Shown: piece by piece, positions 1 to 12,700 of the stretch
Numbering within the stretch: position 1 is the stretch's first letter
Layout of the letters: every line of letters starts with the position of its first letter
Assembly (NCBI GenBank): GCA_905183005.1
Contig: CAJJDO010000014.1
Coordinates: forward strand, 559,281-623,280
DNA from: Paramecium pentaurelia
Lineage: Eukaryota > Ciliophora > Oligohymenophorea > Peniculida > Parameciidae
Direction: 5' to 3'
DNA length: 64,000 nt
Translations under genes and position numbers: made by a program
The notes under the pieces: model-generated
What the model was told of the DNA's origin: nothing
What the model saw: only the letters and a program-made list of their open reading frames with translations
Databases searched by the model: none

Positions 1-526
1 TTCCAATTAATAAAACATCATTAACAATTTATGATTGTTTAAATTTTTAATAATAACAATAATAATTAGATGAAAATAATTCATGGTATTGCAATTAATG
101 CAATTAACATGTCTAAGGAATCAAATAACTATTATTATATTCTACACCTCAAATTTTGATCATACAATTGAAGAGATTTAAATCATCAGATAATATCTCT
201 TAAAAAATAAAAAACAATATATTTGTCAAGTTTCCGCATATTCTTAATATGTCTAAATATGTTACAAATTTAAATGTATTATTAAATAAATATTTTAGCT
301 ACCAAACGACTATTTAAATGGAAATAACAAAAATGAATTAAAATATAAACTATATGGAGTAATTAATCATTATGGAGAACTTTACGAAGGTCATTATAAT
401 TCTTTAATTAAAAATTTAGAGGATTAAAAATGGTATTGCTATGATGATTCTCAAGTCAAAGAAATATAAGTTTAAGATATCATAACTCAACATGCATATG
501 TGTTATGTTACGAAAGACAAAATTGA
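1..526 (+). CDS. Ubiquitin-specific protease (USP), C-terminal part only
   Basis: The frame enters from the left edge (codons from position 3) and stops at TGA 524-526, with one 23-nt intron at 276-298; about 166 residues are visible. Seen: DCLN, then LDENNSWYCNQC (the zinc-binding CxxC of the finger), LIIQLKRF, LNMSKYV, and the His box YGVINHYGELYEGHY followed by WYCYDD and AYVLCYER, which ends the USP fold. The catalytic His and the downstream Asp (YDD) are present; the Cys box lies outside the window. USPs are cysteine proteases that remove ubiquitin from proteins. Family assignment is firm; the subfamily cannot be told from the tail alone. Confidence 0.92.
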
Positions 527-793
527 TTATTTACATCTTTATTTTTCATTAAAAATTTATTGATTGAATAATATTTAATATAAATGTTAAAAGTATTATG
601 AAAATCATTTAAGTAATTTCAAATTATCTTAATTATCAGATCATATTATATATTCTAAAATTGTTCTCCTTCACTGAATTTTTATTAATTACATCTTAAT
701 AATTAACTAAAATACTTTATTATTATTTTAAACATTTCCAATAAATCAAAAATAAAACTAATTATTATAAATTTAATTTATTTCATAAATGCA
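527..793. other. AT-rich intergenic gap
   Basis: Separates the convergent USP and pseudokinase genes. I see no ORF, RNA gene or repeat in it. Confidence 0.6.
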
Positions 794-2806
794 TCATTCA
801 TTTTTAAAATTGACATTAAATATATGTTTAATATCATCATCTTTTTTTGTTTCATCATCTCGGCATATATATTGATATATCTCATGAGGAGTTAGAAAAT
901 CTAAAGTTTTCCTGTCTTTCAATAGATTCTCGAAATTAATTTTAACATTATTCAGATTAAATATTCGGTTGATTAAATGACATATAAGAATTTTTAACAA
1001 TAAAGTATTATATTTTAATGAAGGCTATTAGTTAAGTTTCTTTTCTCTTTCCAAAAACTTAGAAGTTATTTATATAAATTATCTATATCCATTTCTCAAA
1101 AAATCTTCAGAACTACAATTAAATATTGAATCACCATCAATTTTTTAACTTAAAAAACAATTTTGATCTGCTTTTAATTGATTTCTAATAACTTCCTCAA
1201 TTTTCTCTTCTGTTTAATAAATTTGACAATGTTTAATAAATGTTTCCTTTAAAATAGGTTCTAATTTATTAATTGTTGATTTAATAGAGTTTTCTAAAAG
1301 CTTTTTTGAATCTTCTATTTTAAAATCCTTCCATTTTTGTTATACTTCTTGTGCGCATTTCCAAGGACAAACATCTTAGTTTATTTTCTTTAATAATTCA
1401 ACTAAAATTAAATAACCCATTTTCCTTAAAAAATAAACTAAAACATTTTCTAATTAAAAATTTTTTTTTTTCAATTCTTCTGCAAATTCTTCTGAAATTT
1501 TCTCTAAAAATGTTTATCTAAATAATTCCATTTTTATGTGTGACCAAATTACATAAAATTTAGATTCCTATTAATAGATTTTATAAATACATATTGACCC
1601 TATATTTAATAACAAAAGAAATTTTCAATATTATCTTAATTGCTTCCAAAAAAATCATCTGCTAATCTTTAAGAAGTATTAGGAATTGTATATGTAACAT
1701 CGACAATTTTACTTGCAATATCTAGATTTGGAATAATAAAATCTTATTATATTCTTACACACATGAAGTTTATGGTGTTTGAACATTTTGATTAGATCGC
1801 TCTTTATGTTATTCAATCTAAAGATCTTTTGTCATTATAATTACAGAAGCACTAATTTCGTTAGTTTTTATTTCTTCATCCAACTTTTTTTCATTATAAT
1901 TCTCATAAAATTATAAGTATTCTTCATATTTAGGGAGATTTAAGCTTTTAATGAAATCATTTTTATAAATTTAATGAAAAGAGAGTCTATTTATTGGATT
2001 GTATGTTAAAAGTCCTTGAATAAATTAACATAATTCTTTAGGATATCTTTCAGTAAATGCATCGATATGATTAGATCTTTCCATCTATTTTTTTAAATAC
2101 AACCAATATTCGTTTATGTCATTGTATGACATTATTTTAACTTTATTTTCAATCAATTATACTGCATTTATAGGTTTTAATTTAACTAAATGAAACAACA
2201 TTGCTCCTAATAACCAAGAATCAATTTTAATATCGTAATAATAATCATATTATTCTGACCTAATAAAAAAAAATACTTACATTTTTCTACATATTTCTCA
2301 ATTATTTCTGGTGGAAATATTAAATCAATGTTTTATGTTAACATTTTTGGACCAAATCCAAAGTCCAAGAATAGAATTTAACCATCACAATCTAAAATAT
2401 TTTTGGTTGAGAAAACTCTACCTAAAATATATTAATTATGAATTTAATATAATGTTTCAAGACTCTATGTTAAGTAATTTTTTAATATATCTAACTTAAT
2501 CGATTCTTTTTTTCCTCTGAAATTAGATATTTATCTATCTAATGTTATACCTTCTAAATATGTAAACAGAATATATCTTTAATTTTGATAATTAATTTAT
2601 TTGACATGCTGTCTAACAGTATTGCAATTTGATAATTTTTCCTCCATTTTAAGTGACCATTCTTGAAAATCTGGTGATAAATCAAAAGCGTAAAAATTTT
2701 ATTTATTTTATCCATTTTCTTCTTCAATTTAGTACAATGTACCTGAGTTAGTTTCTAATATTCGAAACTTTATTTTGTATTTACTCATTAGTTAGATAGA
2801 ATTCAT
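794..2806 (-). CDS. Degenerate protein kinase (pseudokinase) with long C-terminal extension
   Basis: Start ATG at 2806 (a second Met at 2788 is also possible), stop TGA at 794-796; introns 2255-2280, 1743-1762 and 1568-1590 give 647 residues. Kinase landmarks are seen in order: YAFDL (39-43) where the VAIK Lys motif should be, LGRVFSTKN (128-136) where HRDLKPEN should be, DFG (148-150), PPE (165-167) and DSWLLG. The ATP-binding Lys and catalytic Asp therefore appear lost and there is no Gly-rich loop, while DFG and PPE remain. About 350 helical, Lys/Glu-rich residues follow with no recognised domain. Inference: a catalytically inactive kinase acting as a scaffold or regulator. Reading-frame integrity across three introns argues against a pseudogene. 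Confidence 0.8.
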
Positions 2807-2999
2807 TTCTAAAATTTTTATATTTAATAGTATATAAAAATTAGAAAAGAGTTTTGTTAAAAATAGAAAATAATTCATTATTTGTTTTATTAATTTTTTA
2901 TACTTTTTATTATATATAAAGATAACCTTTTTTTATCAAGATAATCAATTTCTAATATTAAATTACATAAAATCAAGTTAATAATATAATTAATATAAT

Positions 3000-3887
3000 A
3001 TGCAAGTTAATCAAATATGTGCTTAGCCTGAAGCTCAATATTTAGATAATTATGACAATTTTGAAGAAGTTAAAGCTACTTTTAAGTGTCTTTAAAATAT
3101 CCATTAGCCACTTGAACCTGAGGCTACATTTTTTTTGATACGTGCTCCAACAAAAGATAATGTTCATCGAGCAATCAAATATGGTATTTGGACTAGGTAC
3201 AAATTTATATGAAGTTAGTTCGAGTCGAAATAATAAAAAACTGAATGATGCTCCTCGTCCTGTGTACCTTTTATTCAATGTTACATAAACTTCTCATTTT
3301 ATTGGATTGGCAAAAATAGTTTCTGAATTTAGGGATAAAATGCATTTCAAGTATTGGGCTGAAGAAAATAAATGGTTTGGATCATTTCAAATTGAATGGG
3401 TAAGAATTAAAGACATATAAGGTGTTTGTAAGAGATTTACCATATAAGGAACTTAGTATGATATAATAAACATGTGGAAAGTGTATTCATGAATTGATAG
3501 ATTGTACTCAAATTGAAAATACTGAATAAATTTATAGTGCATTTTAAAAACAACAACAAAATAGCTGCATGCTTAATAGCTTTAAGGAATTAGATAATTC
3601 TGAAGTATTAGATATTTTTATTGATTAAAGAAAAGAAAAAGAAATGATAGAGATACAAATCCTAATTTTGATATATCATTTTCAGAATACATCTCTGTTT
3701 TTGAATAAATGCCTTTCTCTTTCTCTGTGTCTTCTTTCTAAAGAAGAAAGCAATAATAATATCAAAATTAGTACTTATAATAATGTCAATATTATTATCA
3801 AAGTCCTTGGTATGGTGTAGGTATAACTATAATTGATAATCCTAGCATAATCTACATTTTGGAATTCCTAAGTATAATCTAATACAC

Positions 3888-3924
<37 letters not shown>

Positions 3925-4054
3925 GAAAGTATCAAATCATAATGCAGGATTCTATTAAACATAAAATTATAATAGACCACAAACTAAGCATTTATAAAAA
4001 AAATAATAAGGCCAAAATAAGCATACTAATTAAGAGAGTTTAAAAAAATAATGA
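3000..4054 (+). CDS. YTH-domain RNA-binding protein (m6A reader)
   Basis: Introns 3197-3218, 3400-3421, 3605-3630 and 3821-3845 give 319 residues. The YTH domain spans roughly residues 35-190: FFLIRAPTKDNVHRAIKYGIWTSS (read in two pieces), NNKKLNDAPRPVYLLF, FIGLAKI and KYWAEENKWFGSF, then WVFVRDLPYKEL. The aromatic-cage Trp residues (GIW and NKW) are present. YTH proteins bind N6-methyladenosine in RNA. The tail is low-complexity and ends in a 13-residue poly-Gln encoded mostly by TAA (3887-3925), then a basic Gln/Lys stretch. Likely function is regulation of mRNA fate or splicing; nucleus versus cytoplasm cannot be told. Confidence 0.9.
3887..3925 (+). repeat. TAA microsatellite coding for poly-Gln in the YTH protein
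   Basis: Thirteen consecutive Gln codons, CAA then TAA units ending in TAG, in the frame of the YTH gene. Confidence 0.85.
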
Positions 4055-4618
4055 TTATTTAGTATATAATTAATATTATGTTAAATAAATCATTTATAGA
4101 TTTATTATGATTTTAATGAGAATTAACAAAATCTAAAAGAAGTATTGTATAAAGAAAAATGGGAAATCTAAAAAGTGTATTTTAGAAATATAAGTATATT
4201 TTTATAATGATTCATGATTGAACATATTCAGATTATAAAAGTTGAGTCCATTCATATGATATATGGATTTTTTTAATCAAATAGATATGTTTATCATAAA
4301 CTAAATTCTTGAAGATATTTTAAATAACATAAGAAAATAAAAATTGATAAATTGTTTAAAAACGGAGTTAACTTATCTCAATATAATTAAGAATTGGTTT
4401 CTAAAATAGTTGTTTCTATAACAATAGCAATTCGGTTATTAATTTAAAAAAAGAAATAACTTTATACTTTTAATTATACAATTAAAAAATTACACACAAT
4501 TTGAAAAAGCAATAAAATTGGCAAAAAAAGTATTAAAGTTTTATTAAATTAGTTATGTTATTAAAGAAGAATTTTAAGTTTATAATAATTGGGTCTTGTA
4601 ATTAAATATTATTAATGA
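4055..4618. other. Intergenic region between convergent YTH and DPYD genes
   Basis: AT-rich; frames are broken by TGA on both strands and no protein motif, RNA gene or repeat was recognised. Confidence 0.55.
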
Positions 4619-7600
4619 TCATTTTTTTCTACTTGGAATGTGATTGATTAGACCTTCAGGTTCTTTATCTAATGGAATTCCTCTATTAACAACAATGTCT
4701 GTCGCTCGGATCTCCATAGATATTGAACCTTCAACAGGACATACTGCATGACATAGTGCACAACCAGTGCATAATTCTTCAATAATAGTTGGAAAAGAAT
4801 TAAAATTATCAAACTTAATAGCTTAATAGCCAGAATCCAAACATGTTAAATAACACCTTCCACATTTCAAACATGAATCTTCATGAATTTTAGGAATCAA
4901 AAAGTCTTCTCTTTTCATGTCAGCAATATCTTTGATGTGATGTAATCCAGTTCCAACTAAATTCTTTAGTTTATTATTAGAACTAAATCCATAAGCAGGT
5001 TTTGAAGTTGAAGGGAATTGTCCTTTCCATTATTTTTAATTTAAGTTTTATGAAGCATAAAGATGAGCCTGTAGACTAGTTTTGAGATCATAAAGAACTG
5101 TTGCGAAATCTTGATCTTAAACAGCTGAACAAATTTGAAAAGCAGATGCACCATATCTGAGAAACGAGAGAGCATGATCCCCTTAAATAATACCACCACT
5201 TCCAAAAATTGTAAGATCTGGGATAGCTTTAGCAACTTCTGATGTTTTTCTTAGGGCAATAGGTCTCAACATAGATCCACATCCACCACCATAAGTAACA
5301 TTATTTTCTTCACCAACAGCTGGCCAAGGTGTACCTAGAGGATCTGGATCCATTAAAGTTGGAAAAGTATTAGTCAATGTAACTGCTTTAGCTCCTCCTT
5401 CCTTGGCAGCTTAGGCAATAACAGCAGAATCTGGATAATTGGGAGTAATTTTAACAATAACTGGAATGTCAATTTCAGAAGTAACCCATTAACAAATATC
5501 TTTAACTATTTATGGATTTTCTCCACAAGCTCTACCCATACCTAATTCAGTCATTCCATGAGGACAAGATAGGTTTAATTCAAGCATATCAAATTAAGCT
5601 TCATTTTTACATTTTCTAGTTAATTCTCTCCAATCTTTTTCAATATGTTAACACATAATACTACCAATAAGTACATGATTAGGGAATTCCTTTTTAATCT
5701 ATTTACTACCTTCTAACCAATATTTGGCAGATTTCTCACTAATTAATTCAATATTAGCATATCCTGGATCCTATTTGAGTGGATCTGTAGTGCTTTTATA
5801 TATTCTTGGAGATACATTTGTTATAGCATCTTTATCTAAAACAAATGTCTTTACAACAGCAAAACCCCATCCTTCCTAAAATGCTCTTTTTATCATTGGA
5901 TATGATGTGGTAGGTGGTGCTGAAGCTAAACCAAAAGGATTCTGGAAATTAACTCCAAGTATATTAATACTAAGATCTATATTATCAATTTCTGTAGTGT
6001 AAGATGGCAGATGATCTGGTGTTAATTTTTAGATTGAATATTTATTTTATAAAAAGTTGTGAATATACCAAGAGGATGTTTTACCATCATTGACTGCATC
6101 AACTAAATTAGCTACACCAACAGCATCCCCACCTGCATATAACCAATCATATCCTTTTACTTAATGTTATTCATTAATCTAAACAAATCCATTCTTTTAG
6201 TTTATAAATTATTCTAATTCTTTATTTTATATTTCTGAACCAAAGGCAGTAATCAAATAATCGAAACTCATTCTTGTTTTCTCTCCTGTGACTTTATATT
6301 GTAAATTATAAGGATCATTATTGATTGGAAGATTTTATTCTAATTCAATTTATTTGAATTTTCCACCAACTTCTATTAATTAAATTGGTTGTTCATAAGG
6401 AATGAAGTTAATACCTTCATTCTTTGAAGGAATCAAAATTTCATCATTTGCTCTGATGTCTTACCATCCCCTTCTAAATATAACACTAACTCTTTCAGCA
6501 CCACATCTGTAAGCAGATCTAGCACAATCTAATGCTGTGTCTCCTATACCTAATACTATAACATGTCCTGAGAGTTTTGGAGTAGCATCTACATCTTTAT
6601 CTTGCTTGACAGCTCTATTAACTTTGGGCAAAAAGGTCTTGGAATTTAAAATGTGGCTTTATTAATATACATTTCCTAATCCCTTTTTAGGTTCATTCAA
6701 TCCACATCCAAGGAATACACATTCATATCCCTCCTTTCTTAATGACTCTATAGTGAAGTCCTTTCCTAATTCTTTCCCAAATACAAATTTGATTCCTAAC
6801 TATTTCACTTATTCAATTTCCCAATTGATGTCATCAATTGGAGATCGATTCATGGGAATTTCTGTTACTACTAATCCTCCAGCATGTTGCTACTTCTCAA
6901 AAATAGTTATATTTTTATATCCCAACCTACCTAGAAATGTAGCGCATGATAATGATGCTGCCCCAGCTCCAATTAAAGCAATGGATGAATCAAATACTAT
7001 ATGATCATTTTTTGGCAATTTAGGATCCCGAATCTATTTAACACCCATTTCCTAGATGGTTATTAAGTTTATATACCTTAAACATTGAAACAGCGAACTC
7101 TTAGAGCTTGTTGATCTTTATAGCGCCCTTCTCACTTGTTGATACATTACAATTTCTTGCACACAATTCACTAATTGGACATAATTAACCACAACTCAAG
7201 CCTAGAGGGTTGTCTGTTAAGATCACTTTTGCTGCTCCATACCTATAATAGATAGTTAAACCGTTTTATACCAATTCTTTTTTTCTATGTTGTAAATAAA
7301 GCTTTTAATATCGATTGTTGTACTGCATCCCTTTTAACATGGGGCATCGGTACATTTTAAACATCTTTGAGCTTCTCGAATAGCTTCACTTATCGTCAGG
7401 CGATTTTCATCTTTTTTCCAGTTTTTATTTTTTTCACATCCTTGACATTTTCCTGTTCGATCAAAACATTTTGAATAGTGCTCTCTTTCTTTTGTGTTTC
7501 TTATTGTTGCGGTAGATATTTGTTTAGGGGCCGATGATAAAACATTGCGCTCTAGAAATTCAGAGAAATCCACAATATTTTTAGACGAACCAAAAGATTA

Positions 7601-7636
7601 GTTGCGCTTGCTTAAAGAAAGAATATGTCGAATCAT
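4619..7636 (-). CDS. DPYD: Dihydropyrimidine dehydrogenase (NADP+)
   Basis: Introns 7243-7271 and 7052-7076 give 987 residues, close to the usual 1020-1025. It reduces uracil and thymine to the dihydro forms, the first step of pyrimidine breakdown. N-terminal Cys clusters for Fe-S (CFDRTGKCQGC, CLKCTDAPC, NPLGLSCGQLCP, CARNC) come first. A FAD site (SIALIGAGAASLSCATFL), an NADPH site (HVIVLGIGDTALDCARS) and a TIM-barrel FMN domain with the active-site segment LSCPHGMTELGMG follow. Two C-terminal 4Fe-4S ferredoxin motifs (CLKCGRCYLTCLDSG, CTGCALCHAVCP) close the protein. The start MIRHILSLSKRN is basic and amphipathic; a mitochondrial signal is possible but unproven. All domains look intact. 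Confidence 0.96.
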
Positions 7637-8145
7637 AAATTAATATTATTTTAATCTCTACACTTTTTGTTTCCTTATAAAGCACTGAGTTGATAATAAA
7701 ATTTTAGAAAATTCAGAATAATGCGTATTATTTTATAATATAAAAATTAATTATTGAATTTCAATATCACATTATTGATAAATAAATTTACAGATTCGTA
7801 ATTTTAAAACCAAATATGATAAAAAGAACATCAAATCATCAAAAGAGGCAATCTCAGGAAAAAACTGAAATCTATAATTTTACAAAGTTTAAATCAAATT
7901 AAATGTGAGTTTTGTACAATTTACCAAAATATTAAAAATCGCAAAGTAATTGATCTAATTTATAACTTGGATTGTAATTACAAAACACAATTTAATAAAT
8001 TTATAAAATAATATATAAAAATAAAATATATTTCTCAAATTAAAAAAAATCCTTCTAAACAAAAAAACAATTCCAACTATTATATTTTTGAGATTTTTCT
8101 TTCAAAACTAAACAATATTATAATATTTCATATTTTATCAAATTT
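7637..8145. other. Intergenic region upstream of DPYD
   Basis: About 0.5 kb of AT-rich sequence between the DPYD start and the tRNA. It presumably holds the DPYD promoter, but no specific element stands out and no ORF is convincing. Confidence 0.5.
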
Positions 8146-8154
8146 AAAAAAAAA
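8146..8154 (-). terminator. RNA polymerase III terminator of tRNA-Ser
   Basis: A run of nine T on the minus strand begins two bases after the tRNA 3' end, the standard Pol III stop signal. Confidence 0.85.
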
Positions 8155-8155
8155 T

Positions 8156-8236
8156 CGTCAGCTGCAGGATTCGAACCTGCGCGGGTAAACCCAGTGGATT
8201 TCAAGTCCACCGCCTTAACCACTCGGCCAAACTGAC
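8156..8236 (-). tRNA. tRNA-Ser (anticodon UGA)
   Basis: Cloverleaf read on the minus strand. The acceptor arm GTCAGTT pairs with AGCTGAC, the D-arm is GCCGAGTGGTTAAGGC, and the anticodon arm is GTGGACTTGAAATCCAC with TGA at 8203-8201 preceded by T and followed by A. A variable arm typical of class II tRNAs comes next (GGGTTTACCC), and then the T-arm GCAGGTTCGAATCCTGC. The long variable arm fits Ser. It decodes UCA and by wobble other UCN codons. No intron; discriminator base G. A suppressor tRNA is excluded because UGA here is the anticodon, not the codon. Confidence 0.97.
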
Positions 8237-8904
8237 TTCTATACTAGTATTCCTTCTAAAAATTTAATATACACCACATGGAGAATTAAATTAATTGATA
8301 TTTATTTTCGGATTTATTTATATAAATTATTATATATTATAAAATAATTAAAAATTAGAGGATAAAATACAGCCTCAAATAGAAGTTAAAAAGCTTCAAA
8401 ATTTTATTAATCAATTTTATTTTATTTTTTGAAAATATGTGAATAAGGTAATAATTATTATTTTATGCTAGTCAAATTTTGATTCAAAATACATGTTTTT
8501 TATTGATATTTTTTATTATTGAAGCGTAATATGGCTTTTATTTATCTGATTTTATTTTTATAAATATTAGGTCTTAATTAAAATTGAATATTATTTGATT
8601 TTAGAAACAATTAATATATATTAAAAAAAAATTGAGAATAATATGAAGAATAATAAATAGATATTATAAAGTATGTGATAATTTTCTAAATTGACAGTGA
8701 TAGATTTTAAGAATTATTTATTAGTAAAATTCATATAAAAGTAAATTGCTAATTTAAATTTATTGCTTAAGAACTTTAATTTGAGTGTGCTTTTACAAAA
8801 ATTATACAATTTAGTCCAGAAATAGATGGAGAAAATGAAAAATTGAAGAAAAGGATTGATTTAATTTCTAATTTCTTTTTTTTTTTTCTTAATTTGATCC
8901 TTTC
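8237..8904. other. Intergenic region between tRNA and SR-protein gene
   Basis: AT-rich with poly-T runs. A short plus-strand stretch near 8810-8870 reads PEIDGENEKLKKR after an intron-like TTTAG, but no complete gene can be built around it. Confidence 0.45.
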
Positions 8905-9596
8905 TCATTTAGATGAAGATGACTTATTTGACTAGCGTTATTTATTGCTAACTGAAGATCTAGATCTTGAATTGCTTTGTGATCTTCTGCAACTGGTACT
9001 TTTCTTTCTCTTGTTGTCTCTTCTTGGACTTCTACTTCTTCTATTGTACCTGCTTCTCTTCTTTGTATCTCTTCTCCTTCTTGAATGAGATGATGAATAA
9101 GAAGAATATGAGCGTGATCTTGAATTAGATCTTCTTGATCTTCGATGTCTAAAAAAATATATAAATTATTAATACCTTGATCTTGAATTTGAATATCTTC
9201 TCCTTCTGGTTGGTGATGATCTATTGGGACATTCTCTAGCCCTAAAATAGCAAAAAAAGGAATACCAATGACCACCTTTTCCACACTTAAAGCACTCATC
9301 ATTTTCTTAAGGACCATTACGTCTTCCTTTACGATTATCCACTATATCTACTTTAAGCTTTTATCCGTTGATCTCTTATCCATTCAGAGCAGAAATAGCA
9401 TTCTAAGCTTCTGTTTCTGAGGAGAAGGTCTATTAATAGAAGTTTAATTTCTTACAACAAAAGAATAGGAACCTTTATAGGCAACTTCCTTGATAGTTCC
9501 ATATTTTTTAAATATATCTTTGATTCCCTTTTCATCTTGTATTTTTTTACGACTATAACCTGCAACAAATAATTGATTTGGTACTATCTCACCCAT
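8905..9596 (-). CDS. SR splicing factor: RRM + CCHC zinc knuckle + RS domain
   Basis: Introns 9430-9455, 9242-9265 and 9149-9175 give 204 residues. An RRM is at about 7-80 (RNP2-like QLFVAGYS, RNP1-like KGSYSFVTF). A zinc knuckle C-x2-C-x4-H-x4-C (CFKCGKGGHWARECP) is at about 94-108. The rest is a long RS/RR tail (SNSRSRHRRSRRSNSRSRS and more). The order matches metazoan SRSF7/9G8 and plant RSZ proteins, which bind exonic enhancers and support spliceosome assembly and mRNA export. The knuckle is built only after a 24-nt intron is removed from its middle, which supports the intron model. Nuclear location is inferred. Confidence 0.92.
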
Positions 9597-9720
9597 GTTA
9601 TAAGATTTAAATTTTTTAATAATTTATGAATAATTTACTTAAACGATTCGAACCATCCTTAATAGATGTGATAAAGTAATATAAGTAATATTAATTAGGT
9701 ATCTACAAGAACATTAAGAG

Positions 9721-12700
9721 ATGATATTAGTTGAACGTAATCCTTATTAAGCAGATAGATTGATGATGATGTTGGATAATGAGAAGTTAGATGCTTTAGA
9801 TAAAGAGTTTCATGAACATCCAAATGGAATTGAATTACCAAATTTTATATGGTTAATGAAATGTGCAATTTCTCATGCTCCAGAAGATAAATATGAATTA
9901 GTTAATGGATTGATAAAGTTATTTTAAGATATAGATATAAATGGTGATGGTCATATGGAATGGGCTGAGTTTACTTAGTATATTATAGATGCAGTAATTG
10001 GTTCTAAAGATGCATAACTTTATGATACTAGATTTGAGAAGGAGAGAGAATTAACAGAAATTGAAGTATTAGATAGGGCTTATTCAAGAAAATCTAAGCG
10101 TTATATACCAATTGCTTAAGTAGATGATTCAAATCATAAGAATCCAATTAAGAATGTACAATAGTATGATCAAAATTATAGATTGCTTATTGTGCATAAT
10201 TAGATAGTGTTATTTGTTTGGAATAAAATTCTTAACATTTGAGATTTTATACTCCTGAATGTTAGGATAAAAAATTTACTTTAGCACCTGAATCAGAGTC
10301 AGGAAAAATATTCATCTTACATTTTCATACTGTTGATAATTATATAGCAGCAGTTACAAGTGATAGATAATTAATATTTTGGGATGCAACAACATTTAAA
10401 GTGATTAAATAATTTAAGTAAGAAGTCTTATAAACTGGTATTTGGTATTTTCCTTATCATGAATTATGGGTAACAGCTGGATCTGATTATAATATTAGAG
10501 GATGGAGTATTCCTTGGAATGAAAAAGATTCAAATGGATAAGTAATTAAATTTTTGAATGCTCATACTAAATAAATAACTGATATTGTTGAATTAATTAG
10601 TCCTAAATTATTGGCTTCAGCAAGTTAAGATGGTAAAATTAAATTATGGGATATGCAAGATTAAAAATTTATAACAGAATTGAAAACACCAGCTCCTTCA
10701 AAAAGAGGAGTTAAAGGATTAAGTTATAATCAAGATTATGGATCAAATTTAATTAGTTATGGATTTGAAACATTTATTAATGTTTATTGTCCAGAAGTAT
10801 CTATAACTAGAGCTTATATTGGAAGATTAGAAGGACATTCTTCATTAGTAGTTACTTGTAAATTCATTCCTTAATCACCTAATTGTGTTAGTATTGATGA
10901 TCATACAAATATTAGAATATGGGATATTAGATAAATGAGTAGTGTTTAAGTTATACCAAATGATTAATAATCTTTAGTTACTGATTTATGTATAATAACA
11001 AGAACTGATAGATTTGTATATTCTGGTAAAAGATTAAATTATTTCTATAATGCTGCATAAATGAGTAGTAATTAGAAATAGAAAGGACCTAATGAAGAAG
11101 TATATCCAATCCATGTAGAATTCAATATGTATTTTAATTAATTTATTGTTTTAACTAAATTTGATTTAAGAATATATGATGCTATGGGTGGTAAATTAAA
11201 GAAAGTAATGAATGAAGTATTTGATGATAAAATATAATTGGATTTATCAACATTTTGTTTTGGAGGAAGATAAAGAAAACTATTTATAGCTGATAATGCT
11301 GGTTTAATTAGATAATATAATATGAAAACAGGAGAGTTTTTAAAAAAGGTTAATATGCACAATGAAATTGAGAATTCAGAATTTGCTAATAAATTGGCTA
11401 ACATTAAAAAAAGAGATACTTTAGATATTAGTTCAATTATATTTTTATAAGAAGAGAAATTATTGATATCTGCAAGTTAAGATTCTACTATTAGAATATA
11501 TGATGAAACAGATCCAGAAGAATCAATCTTATTAAAAGTATTTTGTGGTGGACATTAAAATTCTGAAATCTTATCTATGTCATATAGTTCTAATTTTACT
11601 ATGTTAGCAACTGGAAGTGCAAATGGATTGATTTCTCTATGGGATTTTGAAACAAGTAAATTATGTGGAGTTCTTAATACACCATAACCATTAGCAGAAG
11701 TAACTGCTTTAGAATTTGCTGATACATATCCTGTCTTAGTTAGTTTATAAGGAATACTTATAAGCATTTGGAATATTAAAACAAATAAATGTCTTTTAAG
11801 AATTAATACTAATCCCTTATCTCCAATGTTATCTGTTGCCATATTTTCAGACATTTCATCTGGACCATCAAGATAGGAATTGTTACCTGAATTTTCAGGA
11901 CCACTTGTTGATAAAACTGCTTAAGATAAAAAATCAAAATTAAACTTATAAGAAGAATAAGAAGGTCTAATGAAGGATATTTAATAATATGATACTGAAT
12001 AACATTAAAATAAAAGGAGAGCCTTGCTTTATATGGGTGATTAAAAAGGATATATGCATATTTTATCATTAACAGAATTCTTATAAAGAAAAGGGATTAC
12101 TGAAATGGAAAAATTAAAGAAGGGTCATTCATATTAATTAAAGAGAAAGGATTTGATTGATGTATCAAAAAGTGTTGAAACCTTCTTAGTTTAAGAAGAG
12201 AAATAACAATCTCCTGTTCTTACTTGCAATATTTCTGCTTTACTTATTAGATAATGGGTAGCTCATAGTTCTGCAATTGTGAAAATCAATAAAGTTAGAG
12301 AATTAGTATCATTTATTAGTTCATCTATGGATAAACATTTTAAGATATGGTCTATGAAAGGAGAATTATGGTCTGATATAAGTTTGGCTAAATATGATGG
12401 ATCTAATTATTGGAAGTTTCCTTTTGATTGGGTTGGTTAAAAATTAAAAGACATTGAATTAGTATTTGATGCATTAAAATTGATTGAAAAAGAGAACTTA
12501 TCTCCTTATGAAAAAGAAAGAGTGAAAGTTAGATTTCTAGTTAATAAGTATTTTAATGAATCAGCTTTTGAAGAAATGTAAAGAAATTATGCTTAACCTG
12601 AATAAATAATTGTTTAAAGAGAAAAAAAGTAAATATTTAAATACATATTAAATATAGACGTCTTATTTAATCTTAATCTTAACCTATGAATATAGCTTTG

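Noticed and set aside
3197..3218. Apparent frameshifts in the YTH, kinase and other genes
   Set aside because: Each is explained by a 20-30 nt GT-AG intron whose removal restores a known motif; no pseudogene call is needed.
8810..8900. Plus-strand exon-like piece reading PEIDGENEKLKKR
   Set aside because: Too short, no start or partner exon, and overlaps the 3' end of the SR gene; could be chance or a relic.
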